Shown here: positions 34,278-42,455 of the stretch, piece by piece
Numbering within the stretch: the stretch's first letter is position 1
Layout: the number at the start of each line of letters is the position of its first letter
Source of the DNA: Acuticoccus sp039034015
GTDB taxonomy: Bacteria; Pseudomonadota; Alphaproteobacteria; Rhizobiales; Amorphaceae
Length of the DNA stretch: 64,000 nucleotides
Direction of reading: 5' to 3'
NCBI GenBank assembly: GCA_039034015.1
Contig: JBCCBM010000002.1
Location: 1-64,000, forward strand
Program-made: the position numbers and the translations under genes
The notes under the pieces: model-generated
What the model was told of the DNA's origin: nothing
The model's database searches: none
What the model saw: only the letters and a program-made list of their open reading frames with translations

Positions 34278-35252
34278 TCAGCCGCGCCAGGTGGGGCCGG
34301 CCGGATCATCAGTGTTGCGGACCCTGTAAAGGGCGGCCTCGCCGGTCATGGACGGGGCAAGGCGGCGGGTTGCGCCAGGGGGAACCGCGCACGTGTCGCC
34401 CGGCGCGAGGGTGGTCGATTGCCCGTCCACCTCCAGCGCCCAATGGCCCTTCACCACCATCAAGATTTCATGGCGCGGCGTCGCGTAAGGGGCATCGGAA
34501 AGCGAGGTTTGGGACAAGAAGTCCACCTCAAAGCCCGGCCGGTCGCGCAAGACGCCGCTTTGAGCAATGACGCTCACCGGCTCATCCCGCGACATGGCGA
34601 GAAGGTCGAGGTAACGGGCGACATGGGCCGGAACGACGTCCGCGGCCTTTGGCTCGGGGAATGCGGCGAGCGCCTCATCGTCAAGGAGCGGCATGGGCGC
34701 GACGTCGGCTGGCAGTGCGTCGCCCTTCTTGGTGTCGTAAAGCCGGCCGTTTTCGCCAAGCACAAGGCCGTGGGCGCTGGCATCCTCAATCACCTGGGGC
34801 GCCCAGAGGACGCCGCCCCCCGCATCGTCCCCGCCCAGGATGGCCATGATCATCCCATAGTCGGTCCCAATATTTTGGAAGCCGCGAAAAATGCCGGTGG
34901 GGATGTTGAAAATGTCGCCTTCGGTGAGGGTGACCTCGCCGGCCGTGCCCCAGCGGCCCCAAAAGAAGCGCCAGCGGCCGGAGAGGACGAAGAACACCTC
35001 CGCCGTGCGGTGGGAGTGGAGCGAGTTGCGGCAGTGGGGCGGTTGGCCGGCGGCGCCGATATTGAAGCCTGGGGTCTCGCGGATGTGGACGTGTTGGTCG
35101 GCCGCCTCGGAAACGCCGGCGCCGATGATGGTGAAATTCTCTTTTTGATCGGACCCAGGGGTGTGCGCGTCGATGAACGCGGTGCGGCACGGCTGGAGCG
35201 CGCCATAGCGCACCACGCGCGCCTCAAGGTCAGTTGCGCGAAAGCCGTCCAT
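34278..35252 (-). CDS. Double-cupin protein
   Basis: A 324-residue protein with two cupin domains. The first (about residues 50-140) has a metal-binding-like HCRNSLHSHRTAEVFFVLSG segment. The second (about 235-315) has ATPRHEILMVVKGHWALEV and LAPGDTCAVPPGA. Bicupins include dioxygenases, epimerases and storage proteins; no specific activity can be named. It ends 34 bases before the MetE-like gene on the same strand. Confidence 0.8.
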   Translation of the reverse strand: MDGFRATDLEARVVRYGALQPCRTAFIDAHTPGSDQKENFTIIGAGVSEAADQHVHIRETPGFNIGAAGQPPHCRNSLHSHRTAEVFFVLSGRWRFFWGRWGTAGEVTLTEGDIFNIPTGIFRGFQNIGTDYGMIMAILGGDDAGGGVLWAPQVIEDASAHGLVLGENGRLYDTKKGDALPADVAPMPLLDDEALAAFPEPKAADVVPAHVARYLDLLAMSRDEPVSVIAQSGVLRDRPGFEVDFLSQTSLSDAPYATPRHEILMVVKGHWALEVDGQSTTLAPGDTCAVPPGATRRLAPSMTGEAALYRVRNTDDPAGPTWRG

Positions 35253-35292
35253 GTCCGATCCCCCATCTGCCCGGAAAGGCTGTGCCAGCGCG

Positions 35293-35350
35293 CGGCCAGG
35301 AGGGCAAGGGCCGTTTTACGGCCAGGAGGGCAGGGGCCGTTTTGCGGCCA
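35293..35350. repeat. Tandem repeat, 26-bp unit
   Basis: Two copies of a 26-base unit start at 35293 and 35319 (CGGCCAGGAGGGCA, then GGGCCGTTTT), followed by the first six bases of a third. The run lies just upstream of the cupin gene's start codon in a 294-base gap between divergent genes. The gap otherwise shows only likely promoter sequence (a TTGACA near 35426). Confidence 0.8.
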
Positions 35351-35546
35351 GAATCGCGCCGTGGGTGACGGGCATCACGCACACGGCGCTGTTCGTGCCT
35401 TGTATACGATCCGTCAAAACCGACATTGACACGTTGTAAGGGTGGCACACTGCCCCGGTTTTGTGACACAACGATCGTGGCCAAAACGGGCGCCGTCCAT
35501 CCACGGCATTATTGTCAATGGGCGGCCGCGCCGCCGCAACGATGGG

Positions 35547-37256
35547 ATGAGAGTTATGTTTAAGCGAATACTCACAGCGCTTGCGGTCTCTGTGGCCGCG
35601 CTGGCGCCTCAAATTTCACACGCAGCATTTGACAAACGGGTGGCCCTCGTCATCGGCAACGGGGCGTATCAAAACGCGCCAGAACTTGCCAACCCGGTGA
35701 CGGACGCCAAGGCCATGGCCGCCTCGTTCGAACGGTTGGGCTATGAAGTGGTCGTCGGCTATGACCTCGATCACGCTGGTCTCAAGCGCAAAATTCGCGA
35801 GTTCACGCTCCAGTCGCGCGATGCCGACCTCACCACCTTCTTCTACGCGGGCCACGGCATCTCGTTTGAGAGCAAGAACTATCTTGTTCCGGTCGATGCT
35901 GCCTTCACCGATGCCACCGCCCTCGACTTTGAGGCGATCGAGGTGGACTTTGTGATGGACCAGATGAAGAAGTCCGATGGCGTTGCCCTCGTCTTCCTCG
36001 ATGCGTGCCGGGACAACCCGCTCGCGACCACGCTCTCCCGCTCCATGGGCTTTTCGACCCGTTCTGCGGTGTCGACGGGTCTGACGCCGGTGGACATCTC
36101 CAACGCTGGCAAGGGCGTTGCGATCGCGTTCGCCACGAGCCCTGGCGAAGTCGCCTACGATGGTGCGGGCCGCCACTCCCCGTTCACCTCGGCGCTGCTC
36201 TCGCACCTTGAGACGCCCGGCCAAGACATCACCGAGACCATGTCCCGCGTGACCGGCGACGTTCTTCGCTCCACCGAAGAGCGCCAGCGCCCCTGGCTGA
36301 ACGCCTCGCTGACGGGCCCTGTTGTGCTCAACCCCGCCGCGACTGAGCTTTCGTTCGGTGAGCCTGTCGCCCCCGCCCCTGCCACGTTGCAAACGGCGGC
36401 GCTCGGTGTTGCCCCGATCCAGCCGGCGCTCCCCAGTGCGCCCCGTGCCACGGCGCCCGGCGGTGACGTGAACGCGCAGATCCAGCTCTTCAACTACGCG
36501 CGCCAGGAGAAGGACATTGCGATGTACGAGGCGTACATCAACACGTACCCGACCGGCATCTTCGTGGAAGCGGCGCTGAAGGAGATGAACGAGCTGAAAT
36601 CGGCGACCCCTGGCGCGCCTGTCGCCGGCTTTGTCGCCCCTGCGGCGGCTGCGGCAACGGCGGCCGCGGTGGCAACAGCGCCCGGTCAACAGCTGGCGCT
36701 TGCCTCCCCGGCGCCTGGCGGTGTCCCGGCCGCGGGTGCGGTTCCGGCTGGCCCGTCCCCGGCCGCCCTTGCGGTTGCCGGCACCGACGGCACGGAGTCT
36801 GCCATTGGCATGAACCGCAGCAAGCGCCGTGAGGTCCAAACGCGGCTCAACCTGGCGGGCCACAATGTGGGCGGTGCGGACGGCATCTTTGGGCGCAACA
36901 CCCGCCGCGGTGTGACCGCTTGGCAGGCCTCCCGCGGGTTCCCGCAGACGGGCTTCCTGACGGGTGCCCAGCTCTCTGAGCTTGAGACCCAAACTGCGTC
37001 CGCCTACGCCACGCACCTTGCCAACCAGCCGCGGCGCAGCACCCGCACCGCCTCGCGCAACACGCAGCGCAAGGCCACCCGCTCGGCCTCCACGCGCCGC
37101 AAGGCCAAAACGCGCCGCGTGACCAAGCGCCGGGCGACCAAGCGCCGCGTCGTGCGCCGCCGCACCGTTCGCCGGCGCAACAACGGCAACGCCGCGGCCG
37201 CCGCCTTCACCGGCGCCGTGATCGGCGGCATCATCGGCGGCGCCATCAGCCGCTAA
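35547..37256 (+). CDS. Periplasmic caspase-like (peptidase C14) protein with peptidoglycan-binding domain and basic tail
   Basis: A 569-residue protein with a signal peptide (to about HAAF at residue 28). The caspase-type domain (about 30-250) has the catalytic dyad H103 (FYAGHGIS) and C154 (FLDACRDNP). A Pro/Ala-rich linker contains a short helical block, ARQEKDIAMYEAYINTYPTG. A PG_binding_1-like domain covers about 420-480 (VQTRLNLAGHNVGGADGIFG). A strongly Arg/Lys-rich, histone-tail-like region covers about 495-545, and the end is a Gly/Ala-zipper (GAVIGGIIGGAISR). The first two parts are known in alphaproteobacteria; the basic tail is notable. ATG 35556 is an alternative start. A strong terminator follows. 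Confidence 0.88.
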   Translation: MRVMFKRILTALAVSVAALAPQISHAAFDKRVALVIGNGAYQNAPELANPVTDAKAMAASFERLGYEVVVGYDLDHAGLKRKIREFTLQSRDADLTTFFYAGHGISFESKNYLVPVDAAFTDATALDFEAIEVDFVMDQMKKSDGVALVFLDACRDNPLATTLSRSMGFSTRSAVSTGLTPVDISNAGKGVAIAFATSPGEVAYDGAGRHSPFTSALLSHLETPGQDITETMSRVTGDVLRSTEERQRPWLNASLTGPVVLNPAATELSFGEPVAPAPATLQTAALGVAPIQPALPSAPRATAPGGDVNAQIQLFNYARQEKDIAMYEAYINTYPTGIFVEAALKEMNELKSATPGAPVAGFVAPAAAAATAAAVATAPGQQLALASPAPGGVPAAGAVPAGPSPAALAVAGTDGTESAIGMNRSKRREVQTRLNLAGHNVGGADGIFGRNTRRGVTAWQASRGFPQTGFLTGAQLSELETQTASAYATHLANQPRRSTRTASRNTQRKATRSASTRRKAKTRRVTKRRATKRRVVRRRTVRRRNNGNAAAAAFTGAVIGGIIGGAISR

Positions 37257-37278
37257 GGGCCCGCCCCCAAACAAACCG

Positions 37279-37313
37279 AAGGCCCGGTGCATTCCCGCAC
37301 CGGGCCTTTTTTC
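37279..37313 (+). terminator. Intrinsic terminator after the caspase gene
   Basis: AGGCCCGGTGC pairs with GCACCGGGCCT around a short ATTCCC loop and is followed by six T residues. It lies about 25 bases after the stop codon and is the clearest factor-independent terminator in the window. Confidence 0.93.
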
Positions 37314-37715
37314 GTGTCCGCGCCCAAAGCGGGACACGTCCTTGCGCCCGCCGGCACCCTTCAGAGCCAAAGCGCTGCCGTGGGCCAACGTGGCCCTGTT
37401 CAGCCGCGCTGACACTTGCCAGGCCCACACAGACTGAGCAGGCCCCTTCGCCTGGGCAAGATGTCTAACGCCGGTTCGTCGTCTGAATGGCCCATGCCGC
37501 GCCCGCAAAACCCGCGCGCCTTTGGCATCACCGACGCGCAAGCGGCCCCGGACTTGCCGCATCGGTGTCAGTGAAGCGACGCCTCTTATTCGTTTCGGCG
37601 GACTGGTTGGCGAGCGGCGGCCGTCGGTGGCTCACGCCGGCGCGGCGTTGCCCCGGGCCATCTGACGTTAAAGCAGAACAATGCGTCGGCGTCGCGGGGT
37701 GGCCGGGCTGGATCT
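37314..37715. other. Intergenic spacer before the R3 repeat
   Basis: About 400 bases without a supported gene. A small inverted repeat (CGTGTCC/GGACACG around 37313-37339) follows the terminator. The rest shows no RNA gene, repeat copy or protein-family similarity on either strand. Confidence 0.45.
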
Positions 37716-38079
37716 GACATACCGACGCGCCTCTTTACTGACCCTTTGACAGTGTGCCGACCCGCACCATCGCAGCGAGGGTGTTCCCCCGCCAAATTCG
37801 GCTCTGCCGAATTTGGCATCTGATGAAGGCCCAATCGTGTGAAGCGCGATTGGGCGCGCTCCCCCGTCTCGCCGACGGGCAGGGGTGCAGGAAAAGGATC
37901 TTCGATCCTTCGCTCTGCCCCCGTTCTCCAAGCATTGGTCGGGCTGTCGCGGCGTAAACGGCCCGTGCTCGCCATGCCCGCCCCCGAAGAGGGGGCTGGG
38001 CGTGTCTGCGCGCGGACCATTGACCCCGCCACAGCCCTTGAAAGGAAAGGTCAGTCGAAAGGCGCGTCAGTATCATACC
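37716..38079 (+). repeat. R3 large mosaic hairpin repeat, copy 1
   Basis: A non-coding repeat of about 364 bp bounded by inverted ends, CATACCGACGCGCCT on the left and GGCGCGTCAGTATCATACC on the right. It shares a backbone with 57695-58092, for example GCGCTCCCCC, CCCCCGAAGAGGGGGCT and TGACCCCGCCACAGCCCT. Hairpins lie at 37791-37817, 37830-37854, 37863-37879 (CCCGTC/GACGGG) and 37894-37910. Their arms differ from those of the other copy but still pair. Confidence 0.82.
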
Positions 38080-38175
38080 AACGCTGCCCAAGTCCTTGAC
38101 GTGGTCAGCGTGAGGGCGCCGCGCGGGCTTTACCGGCGCACAATCGGGTCAACCGAAAGGCGCGCCGGTGTCAGG
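38068..38175 (-). repeat. R2 repeat, second copy, abutting R3
   Basis: The reverse-orientation counterpart of 17398-17507. Shared blocks include GGTCAGCGTG, GCGCCGCGCGGGCTTTACC and GGCGCACAAT. It begins inside the right end of R3 copy 1, so the two elements share about ten terminal bases (GTATCATACC). The end hairpin ACCGGCGC/GCGCCGGT is kept. Confidence 0.75.
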
Positions 38176-38349
38176 CCTCTACCGGCGGCGGTGGGTCGGT
38201 CAGACAAAACCGGGGTGTGGGGGTTTTGGGGCCGACGCCCAGCGTGTTCGCGCTCACTTGCTGTGCGACGAAGCACGCCCCGCCAAAACACTGGACAGGG
38301 GATGTGCGCTTGCAGCCTTACAGAGGGGTCGGGCGCGAAAAAGTACCGC

Positions 38350-38425
38350 TGGCACGCCCAAGGGGACTCGAACCCCTGTTTCCGCCGTGAGAGGGCGGCG
38401 TCCTAGGCCACTAGACGATGGGCGC
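38350..38425 (-). tRNA. tRNA-Glu (anticodon CTC)
   Basis: A 76-base tRNA with CCA encoded at 38352-38350. On the minus strand it reads GCGCCCATCGTCTAGTGG, then the anticodon loop CTCTCAC within the stem CGCC/GGCG (anticodon CTC), and the T arm GGTTCGAGTCC. It lies downstream of a second tRNA-Glu on the same strand. Confidence 0.95.
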
Positions 38426-38495
38426 GTGACACAAGTCACATAAGCGACAAATTTCCTTCCACCAAACCGTATTTGCGCTACGCTTTAAGGAAGGT

Positions 38496-38570
38496 TGGCA
38501 CGCCCTAGGGGAATCGAACCCCTCTTTCCAGATTGAAAATCTGGCGTCCTAACCGATAGACGAAGGGCGC
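38496..38570 (-). tRNA. tRNA-Glu (anticodon TTC)
   Basis: A 75-base tRNA with encoded CCA. On the minus strand it starts GCGCCCTTCGTCTATCGG, the anticodon loop carries TTC within the stem CCAGATT/AATCTGG, and the T arm is GGTTCGATTCC. It is separated from the CTC isoacceptor by about 70 bases, and both likely share a transcript. Confidence 0.96.
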
Positions 38571-38633
38571 GCGTGCCGACTGGCACGGCGGGTTATAGTG
38601 AGGCGAGATGGCTCCTTCAAGCGTTTGCCCAGC

Positions 38634-39701
38634 ATGAACGTCATGCAATCGACCCCGCCGCATCACAAAAATGTCGCGGGCGGCGGGATCGCGCTGGACC
38701 GCATCACCAAACGCTTTGGCAAGACCGCTGCGGTGGATGACGTGTCGCTCAGCGTGGAAGCGGGGGAGTTCTTTGTGGTGCTCGGCCCGTCGGGGTGCGG
38801 CAAGAGCACGCTGCTGCGGTTGATTGCGGGGCTGGAGCGGCCCGATGCCGGCGCCATCGCCCTGGCCGGCCGGCCCGTGGTGGGCCCCGCGGTGGACCTG
38901 CCGCCGGAAGAGCGCAACGTTGCGGTCGTCTTCCAGTCCTATGCGCTGTGGCCGCACATGTCGGTGCGCAAGAACGTGTCGTTCCCGGCCGAAGCCTCGG
39001 GCACCCCGCGGGACGAATTGATCCAGGTGGTGGATGCGGCGCTGAAGGCGGTGTCGCTCACCGAGTATGCCGCCCGGCGGCCCGCAGCGCTGTCGGGCGG
39101 GCAACAGCAGCGCGTGGCGCTCGCCCGCTGCCTTGCGAGCCGATCGACCACCGTCCTGATGGATGAGCCCCTCGCCAACCTCGACGTTCACCTGCGCGCG
39201 GCCATGGAAGATGAGCTGATGCGCGTCCACACCCGGTCCGGCGCCACCACGCTCTACATCACCCACGATCAGCGGGAGGCGATGTCTCTTGCAACCCGCA
39301 TTGCGGTGATGCAGGCGGGCCGCATTCTCCAGGTCGCCTCCCCGGAGGACATTTATGAGCGGCCCCAAAACGCTGATGTCGCCCGGTTCATCGGCCGCGG
39401 CAGCCTCATTGCGTGTCAGGCGATGGGGCGGTCGGCGCGCATTGGCAGCGTTGTGATCGAGGCCGAGGCCGCCGCGCCCGCCGATGGCGCCGCAACGCTC
39501 TTTGTGCGGCCTGAGCGGGTGGTGCTGGATGGGGACGGGCCGTTTGAGGGCCGCGTGGAGGGCACGGCCTATCGCGGTGGCGCGTTCGAGTTTCGCCTCA
39601 TGGTCGACGGTCTGCCGCCCATTGCCGCCACCGCGCCCACCCGCCCGGGCGAAACGGCGCGCTTTGGCATCACGGGCGGCTGGATCTTGCCGGCAGCGTG
39701 A
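38634..39701 (+). CDS. ABC transporter ATP-binding protein, ferric-iron/phosphonate (FbpC/PotA-like) type
   Basis: A protein of about 355 residues. It shows Walker A GPSGCGKSTL, Q-loop VVFQSYALWPHMSV, signature LSGGQQQRVALAR, Walker B TVLMDEPLANLD, switch YITHDQREA, and a C-terminal TOBE-like regulatory domain (LFVRPERVVLDGDG). The class serves Fe(III), putrescine or 2-aminoethylphosphonate uptake. It is convergent with its probable permease partner, with 9 bases between stops. Start codon choices are ATG 38634 or 38643, or GTG 38598. Confidence 0.9.
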   Translation: MNVMQSTPPHHKNVAGGGIALDRITKRFGKTAAVDDVSLSVEAGEFFVVLGPSGCGKSTLLRLIAGLERPDAGAIALAGRPVVGPAVDLPPEERNVAVVFQSYALWPHMSVRKNVSFPAEASGTPRDELIQVVDAALKAVSLTEYAARRPAALSGGQQQRVALARCLASRSTTVLMDEPLANLDVHLRAAMEDELMRVHTRSGATTLYITHDQREAMSLATRIAVMQAGRILQVASPEDIYERPQNADVARFIGRGSLIACQAMGRSARIGSVVIEAEAAAPADGAATLFVRPERVVLDGDGPFEGRVEGTAYRGGAFEFRLMVDGLPPIAATAPTRPGETARFGITGGWILPAA

Positions 39702-39710
39702 TTGGCGGGG

Positions 39711-41468
39711 CTATCGCCAGGGGACGGCGCCGGGGGGCAAATGGCGGCCCGCACGGTCAAGTGCCAGCATGAGGGCGATGGTGGCAAACACCGTGACGGC
39801 GGACATGGCGGCGGCAAGGGTCGTGTAGCCGCCGTCCTCGTAGTTGAAGATGGTGGTGCCGATGGTCTCATTGCCGGCCGACCAGAGGAGCGCGGAGACG
39901 GTGATCTCGTTGTAGGCGGTCAGAAACACCAGGATCGCGCCTGAGGCGGCGGCGGGCGCCACAAGGGGCGCGAATATGCGCGTCATGCGGCGCGTGTAGC
40001 CAGCGCCTGAGACCCGCGCGGCATCATCAAGCAGGGGGTCAAGCTGGGCAAAGGCGGCCGCAACCGGCTTTTGCGCGATCGACAAGAACGCCGTCACATA
40101 GGCGAGCGCGATGATGAGGAGCGTGTTGTAGAGCGACACGCCCAAAAGCGGCAAAGGGCGGATGAAGACCAGGATGAACGCCACAGAGAGCACAATCCCC
40201 GGCACTGCGTAGGTCACATCACCGAGGAGCGACAGACCGCCCCCCACCGCCCGCTGGCCCCGCCCGCGCGCCTCGCGCAGGTGGCCGATGATGATCGCGA
40301 TTGCGGCCAGCACCACGGCGGCAAGCCCCGCCGCGAGCGTGGAATTGACAAACGCGCGCACCGTCACGCTTTGGCGAAAGAGGATTTCGGCAAAGTTTTC
40401 CAGCGTGATGGTGTCAGCGCGCAGCGGCAGGCCGTAGGTTTTGACAAGCGCGGTGGAGAGGAGTGAGGCGAGCGGCAGCACCAGCACCAGCGCGATGAAG
40501 GCCCAAAGCGCGCCCTCCACCAGCGGCCGGCGGCGGCCGAGGTTGATGGTGAGGGGCGGACGGGGCGGGCCAGCAAGCTTTGCCCCCACCTGGCGCTGCA
40601 AGAAGGCCAGGATCACCACGGCCACCACCGCGAGCGCGGCCATGATCATGGCAAGCACGGCAACATTGGTGAGCATGCCCACCCCAAAGCTTGCCATGCG
40701 CTGCCAGATGAGCACCGGGAGCGTCGTGTAGCGCGCAGGAATGCCAAGGAGCGCCGGGATCCCAAAATTGCCGAGCGCCGAGACGAAGGCGAGGGCAAAC
40801 CCCGCGAACAGCGCCGGCAGCAACAGGGGCAAGACCACGCGGCGCAGTGCCATCGCGCCCGATGCGCCGGAGGTGCGCGCGGCGTCCATCAGCTCGGCCG
40901 GCTGGGCGCGAAGGGCCGCCCGCACAATCAAAAACACCAGCGGGGCGTGCTGCAACGACAGGAGGAGGATCACCCCCTCGCGGGAGTAGAGCGGGTGGGT
41001 TGTGCCAAGCTCGGGCGCGACGCCGAGGGTGCGCAGGAGCGGGGAGGAGGGGCCAAGCGCCTGGATCCACGCGATCGCCGTCACGTGGGGCGGGATCATC
41101 ATGGGCAACAAGATGAGGAAGATGAGGATGCCCTTGGCCCGCACATTGGTGAGGGCAACGATAAGCGCGAGCGTGGCGCCGATGAGCGTTGCCGCAAGGG
41201 CGGAGAGGGTGGAGGATTCCACGCTGTTCCACAGCGCCCGCGCGGTGGCGCGGCTTTCAATGGCAGCTTGCAGGGGGCCGAGCGCCAGCGTGCCCTCCGG
41301 CGCAACCCCCACCACAAAAAGCCGAAAGAGCGGCAACACAAAAAGCGTTGCGGCCAGAACGAGAAGGGCGGCAAGGACCGTTGCCTCGCCGCCCGAGAGG
41401 GCGCGCTTGCCGAACAAAAGGCGCTTAGCCGCCAAAAATGTCCTGGAAGCGGAGTTTGTTGGCCGCAT
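39711..41468 (-). CDS. ABC transporter permease, ferric-iron (FbpB-like) two-domain type
   Basis: A 585-residue membrane protein with about twelve helices and two permease units. The EAA loops are visible as DAARTSGASGAMALRRVVLP and DAARVSGAGYTRRMTRIFAP. The two-domain form is normal for Fe(III) and phosphonate systems. Its start overlaps the end of the binding-protein gene by 44 bases; a slightly later TTG start would shorten that overlap. Confidence 0.9.
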   Translation of the reverse strand: MRPTNSASRTFLAAKRLLFGKRALSGGEATVLAALLVLAATLFVLPLFRLFVVGVAPEGTLALGPLQAAIESRATARALWNSVESSTLSALAATLIGATLALIVALTNVRAKGILIFLILLPMMIPPHVTAIAWIQALGPSSPLLRTLGVAPELGTTHPLYSREGVILLLSLQHAPLVFLIVRAALRAQPAELMDAARTSGASGAMALRRVVLPLLLPALFAGFALAFVSALGNFGIPALLGIPARYTTLPVLIWQRMASFGVGMLTNVAVLAMIMAALAVVAVVILAFLQRQVGAKLAGPPRPPLTINLGRRRPLVEGALWAFIALVLVLPLASLLSTALVKTYGLPLRADTITLENFAEILFRQSVTVRAFVNSTLAAGLAAVVLAAIAIIIGHLREARGRGQRAVGGGLSLLGDVTYAVPGIVLSVAFILVFIRPLPLLGVSLYNTLLIIALAYVTAFLSIAQKPVAAAFAQLDPLLDDAARVSGAGYTRRMTRIFAPLVAPAAASGAILVFLTAYNEITVSALLWSAGNETIGTTIFNYEDGGYTTLAAAMSAVTVFATIALMLALDRAGRHLPPGAVPWR

Positions 41469-42393
41469 CGTCCGCCAGCGCTTTGGCCGGATCGAAGGAC
41501 ATCAGCTTGATCTCGGACCGGTCGGGGAAGCCGGCGGGGGGCGCCACATTTGGGTGCGCGGGAAGGTAGCCTTGGGAGGCGGCGAGCGCTTGGCCCTCGG
41601 GCGACAGCAGGAAGTCCACGAACGCCTTGGCCGCTTCCGGGTTTTGCGCGGTGGAGAGGATTGCGACCGGCTCGGTCACGAAGGACACGCCCTCTTCAGG
41701 GAACACAAAATCCACCGGCGCGCCATCCTCGCGGTTGCGGATGGCGAGGAAGTCGACCACGAAGCCATAGAGTTTTTCGCCGCCGGCGACCGCGCGGTAA
41801 ACGCCGCCATTGCCGCCCTGGGCGAGCGTGTCTTGCTCGGCAAGGCCCTCATAAAAATCCCAGCCGAGGGTCTCGTCCTCGGTGAGTGTGGCCATCGTGA
41901 TGGTGGCCGCGCCCGACGTGAGGGGCGAGGGAATTGCGATTTTGCCGGCCGCATCCGCCGTCAAAAGGTCCTTGTAGGAGGTTGGGACCATGTCGGCGCC
42001 GGTGTTGTACACGATGCCGGTGGTGATGAGTTTGGTCGAGAAGTAGTGCCGCTCGGGGTCCATGAGCTGGGCGTCGTAGGCTGAGACGTCCGCATCGGGG
42101 TGGGGCATCAGGCGGCCCTCGCCCTCAAGGCGCTCCATGGTGACGGTGTCAGCGATGAGGAGCACGTCGGGCTGGGGGTTGCCGGCAGCAAACTCACCCT
42201 CGAGCTTCGCCATCACCTTGGTGGTGCCGTCGCGGAAGAAGCTGACCTCCACCTCGGGGTGTTTTTCCATGAAGGCGTCGATGGTGGCTTGGGCGTCGGC
42301 GTTGGGCTGGCTCGTGTAGAGCATGAGCGTGCCGGATTGGGCGCTGGCAGCGGTGGCGTAGAGGGTGGCCGCCGCGATGAGAGCGATGCGCAT
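41425..42393 (-). CDS. ABC transporter substrate-binding protein, Fe(III)-type
   Basis: A 322-residue periplasmic protein with a signal peptide (MRIALIAAATLYATAASAQ). The extracellular solute-binding family start is GTLMLYTSQPNADAQATIDA. Further features are TGIVYNTGADMVPTSYKDLL and the C-terminal PEAAKAFVDFLLSPEGQALA, typical of FbpA-like proteins. Whether the cargo is ferric iron or another ligand such as an aminoalkylphosphonate is not settled. It is first in the minus-strand pair with the permease. Confidence 0.88.
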   Translation of the reverse strand: MRIALIAAATLYATAASAQSGTLMLYTSQPNADAQATIDAFMEKHPEVEVSFFRDGTTKVMAKLEGEFAAGNPQPDVLLIADTVTMERLEGEGRLMPHPDADVSAYDAQLMDPERHYFSTKLITTGIVYNTGADMVPTSYKDLLTADAAGKIAIPSPLTSGAATITMATLTEDETLGWDFYEGLAEQDTLAQGGNGGVYRAVAGGEKLYGFVVDFLAIRNREDGAPVDFVFPEEGVSFVTEPVAILSTAQNPEAAKAFVDFLLSPEGQALAASQGYLPAHPNVAPPAGFPDRSEIKLMSFDPAKALADDAANKLRFQDIFGG

Positions 42394-42455
42394 CAGCAAA
42401 GACTCCAAGACTGTCAAAATGTTGCGCGCTCTCCTGAACGCTGCGCGTGACAGCC

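Noticed and set aside
35401..35425. TTGTATACGATC as a GntR-type operator upstream of the cupin gene
   Set aside because: Only one imperfect half is symmetric and no GntR-family gene is nearby; too short to support.
35616..37562. 648-codon minus-strand frame opposite the caspase-like gene
   Set aside because: Arg/Gly-rich shadow that runs through the intrinsic terminator; no signal peptide or domain.
37716..38079. Possible CRISPR array in the repeat-rich gap
   Set aside because: The repeats are palindromes of different sequence at uneven spacing, without a constant direct repeat or spacer pattern, and no cas gene is present.
38168..38443. 91-codon plus-strand frame ending near the tRNA-Glu gene
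   Set aside because: It reads through the complement of tRNA-Glu (the PKGTRTPVSAV peptide) and is a standard false gene.
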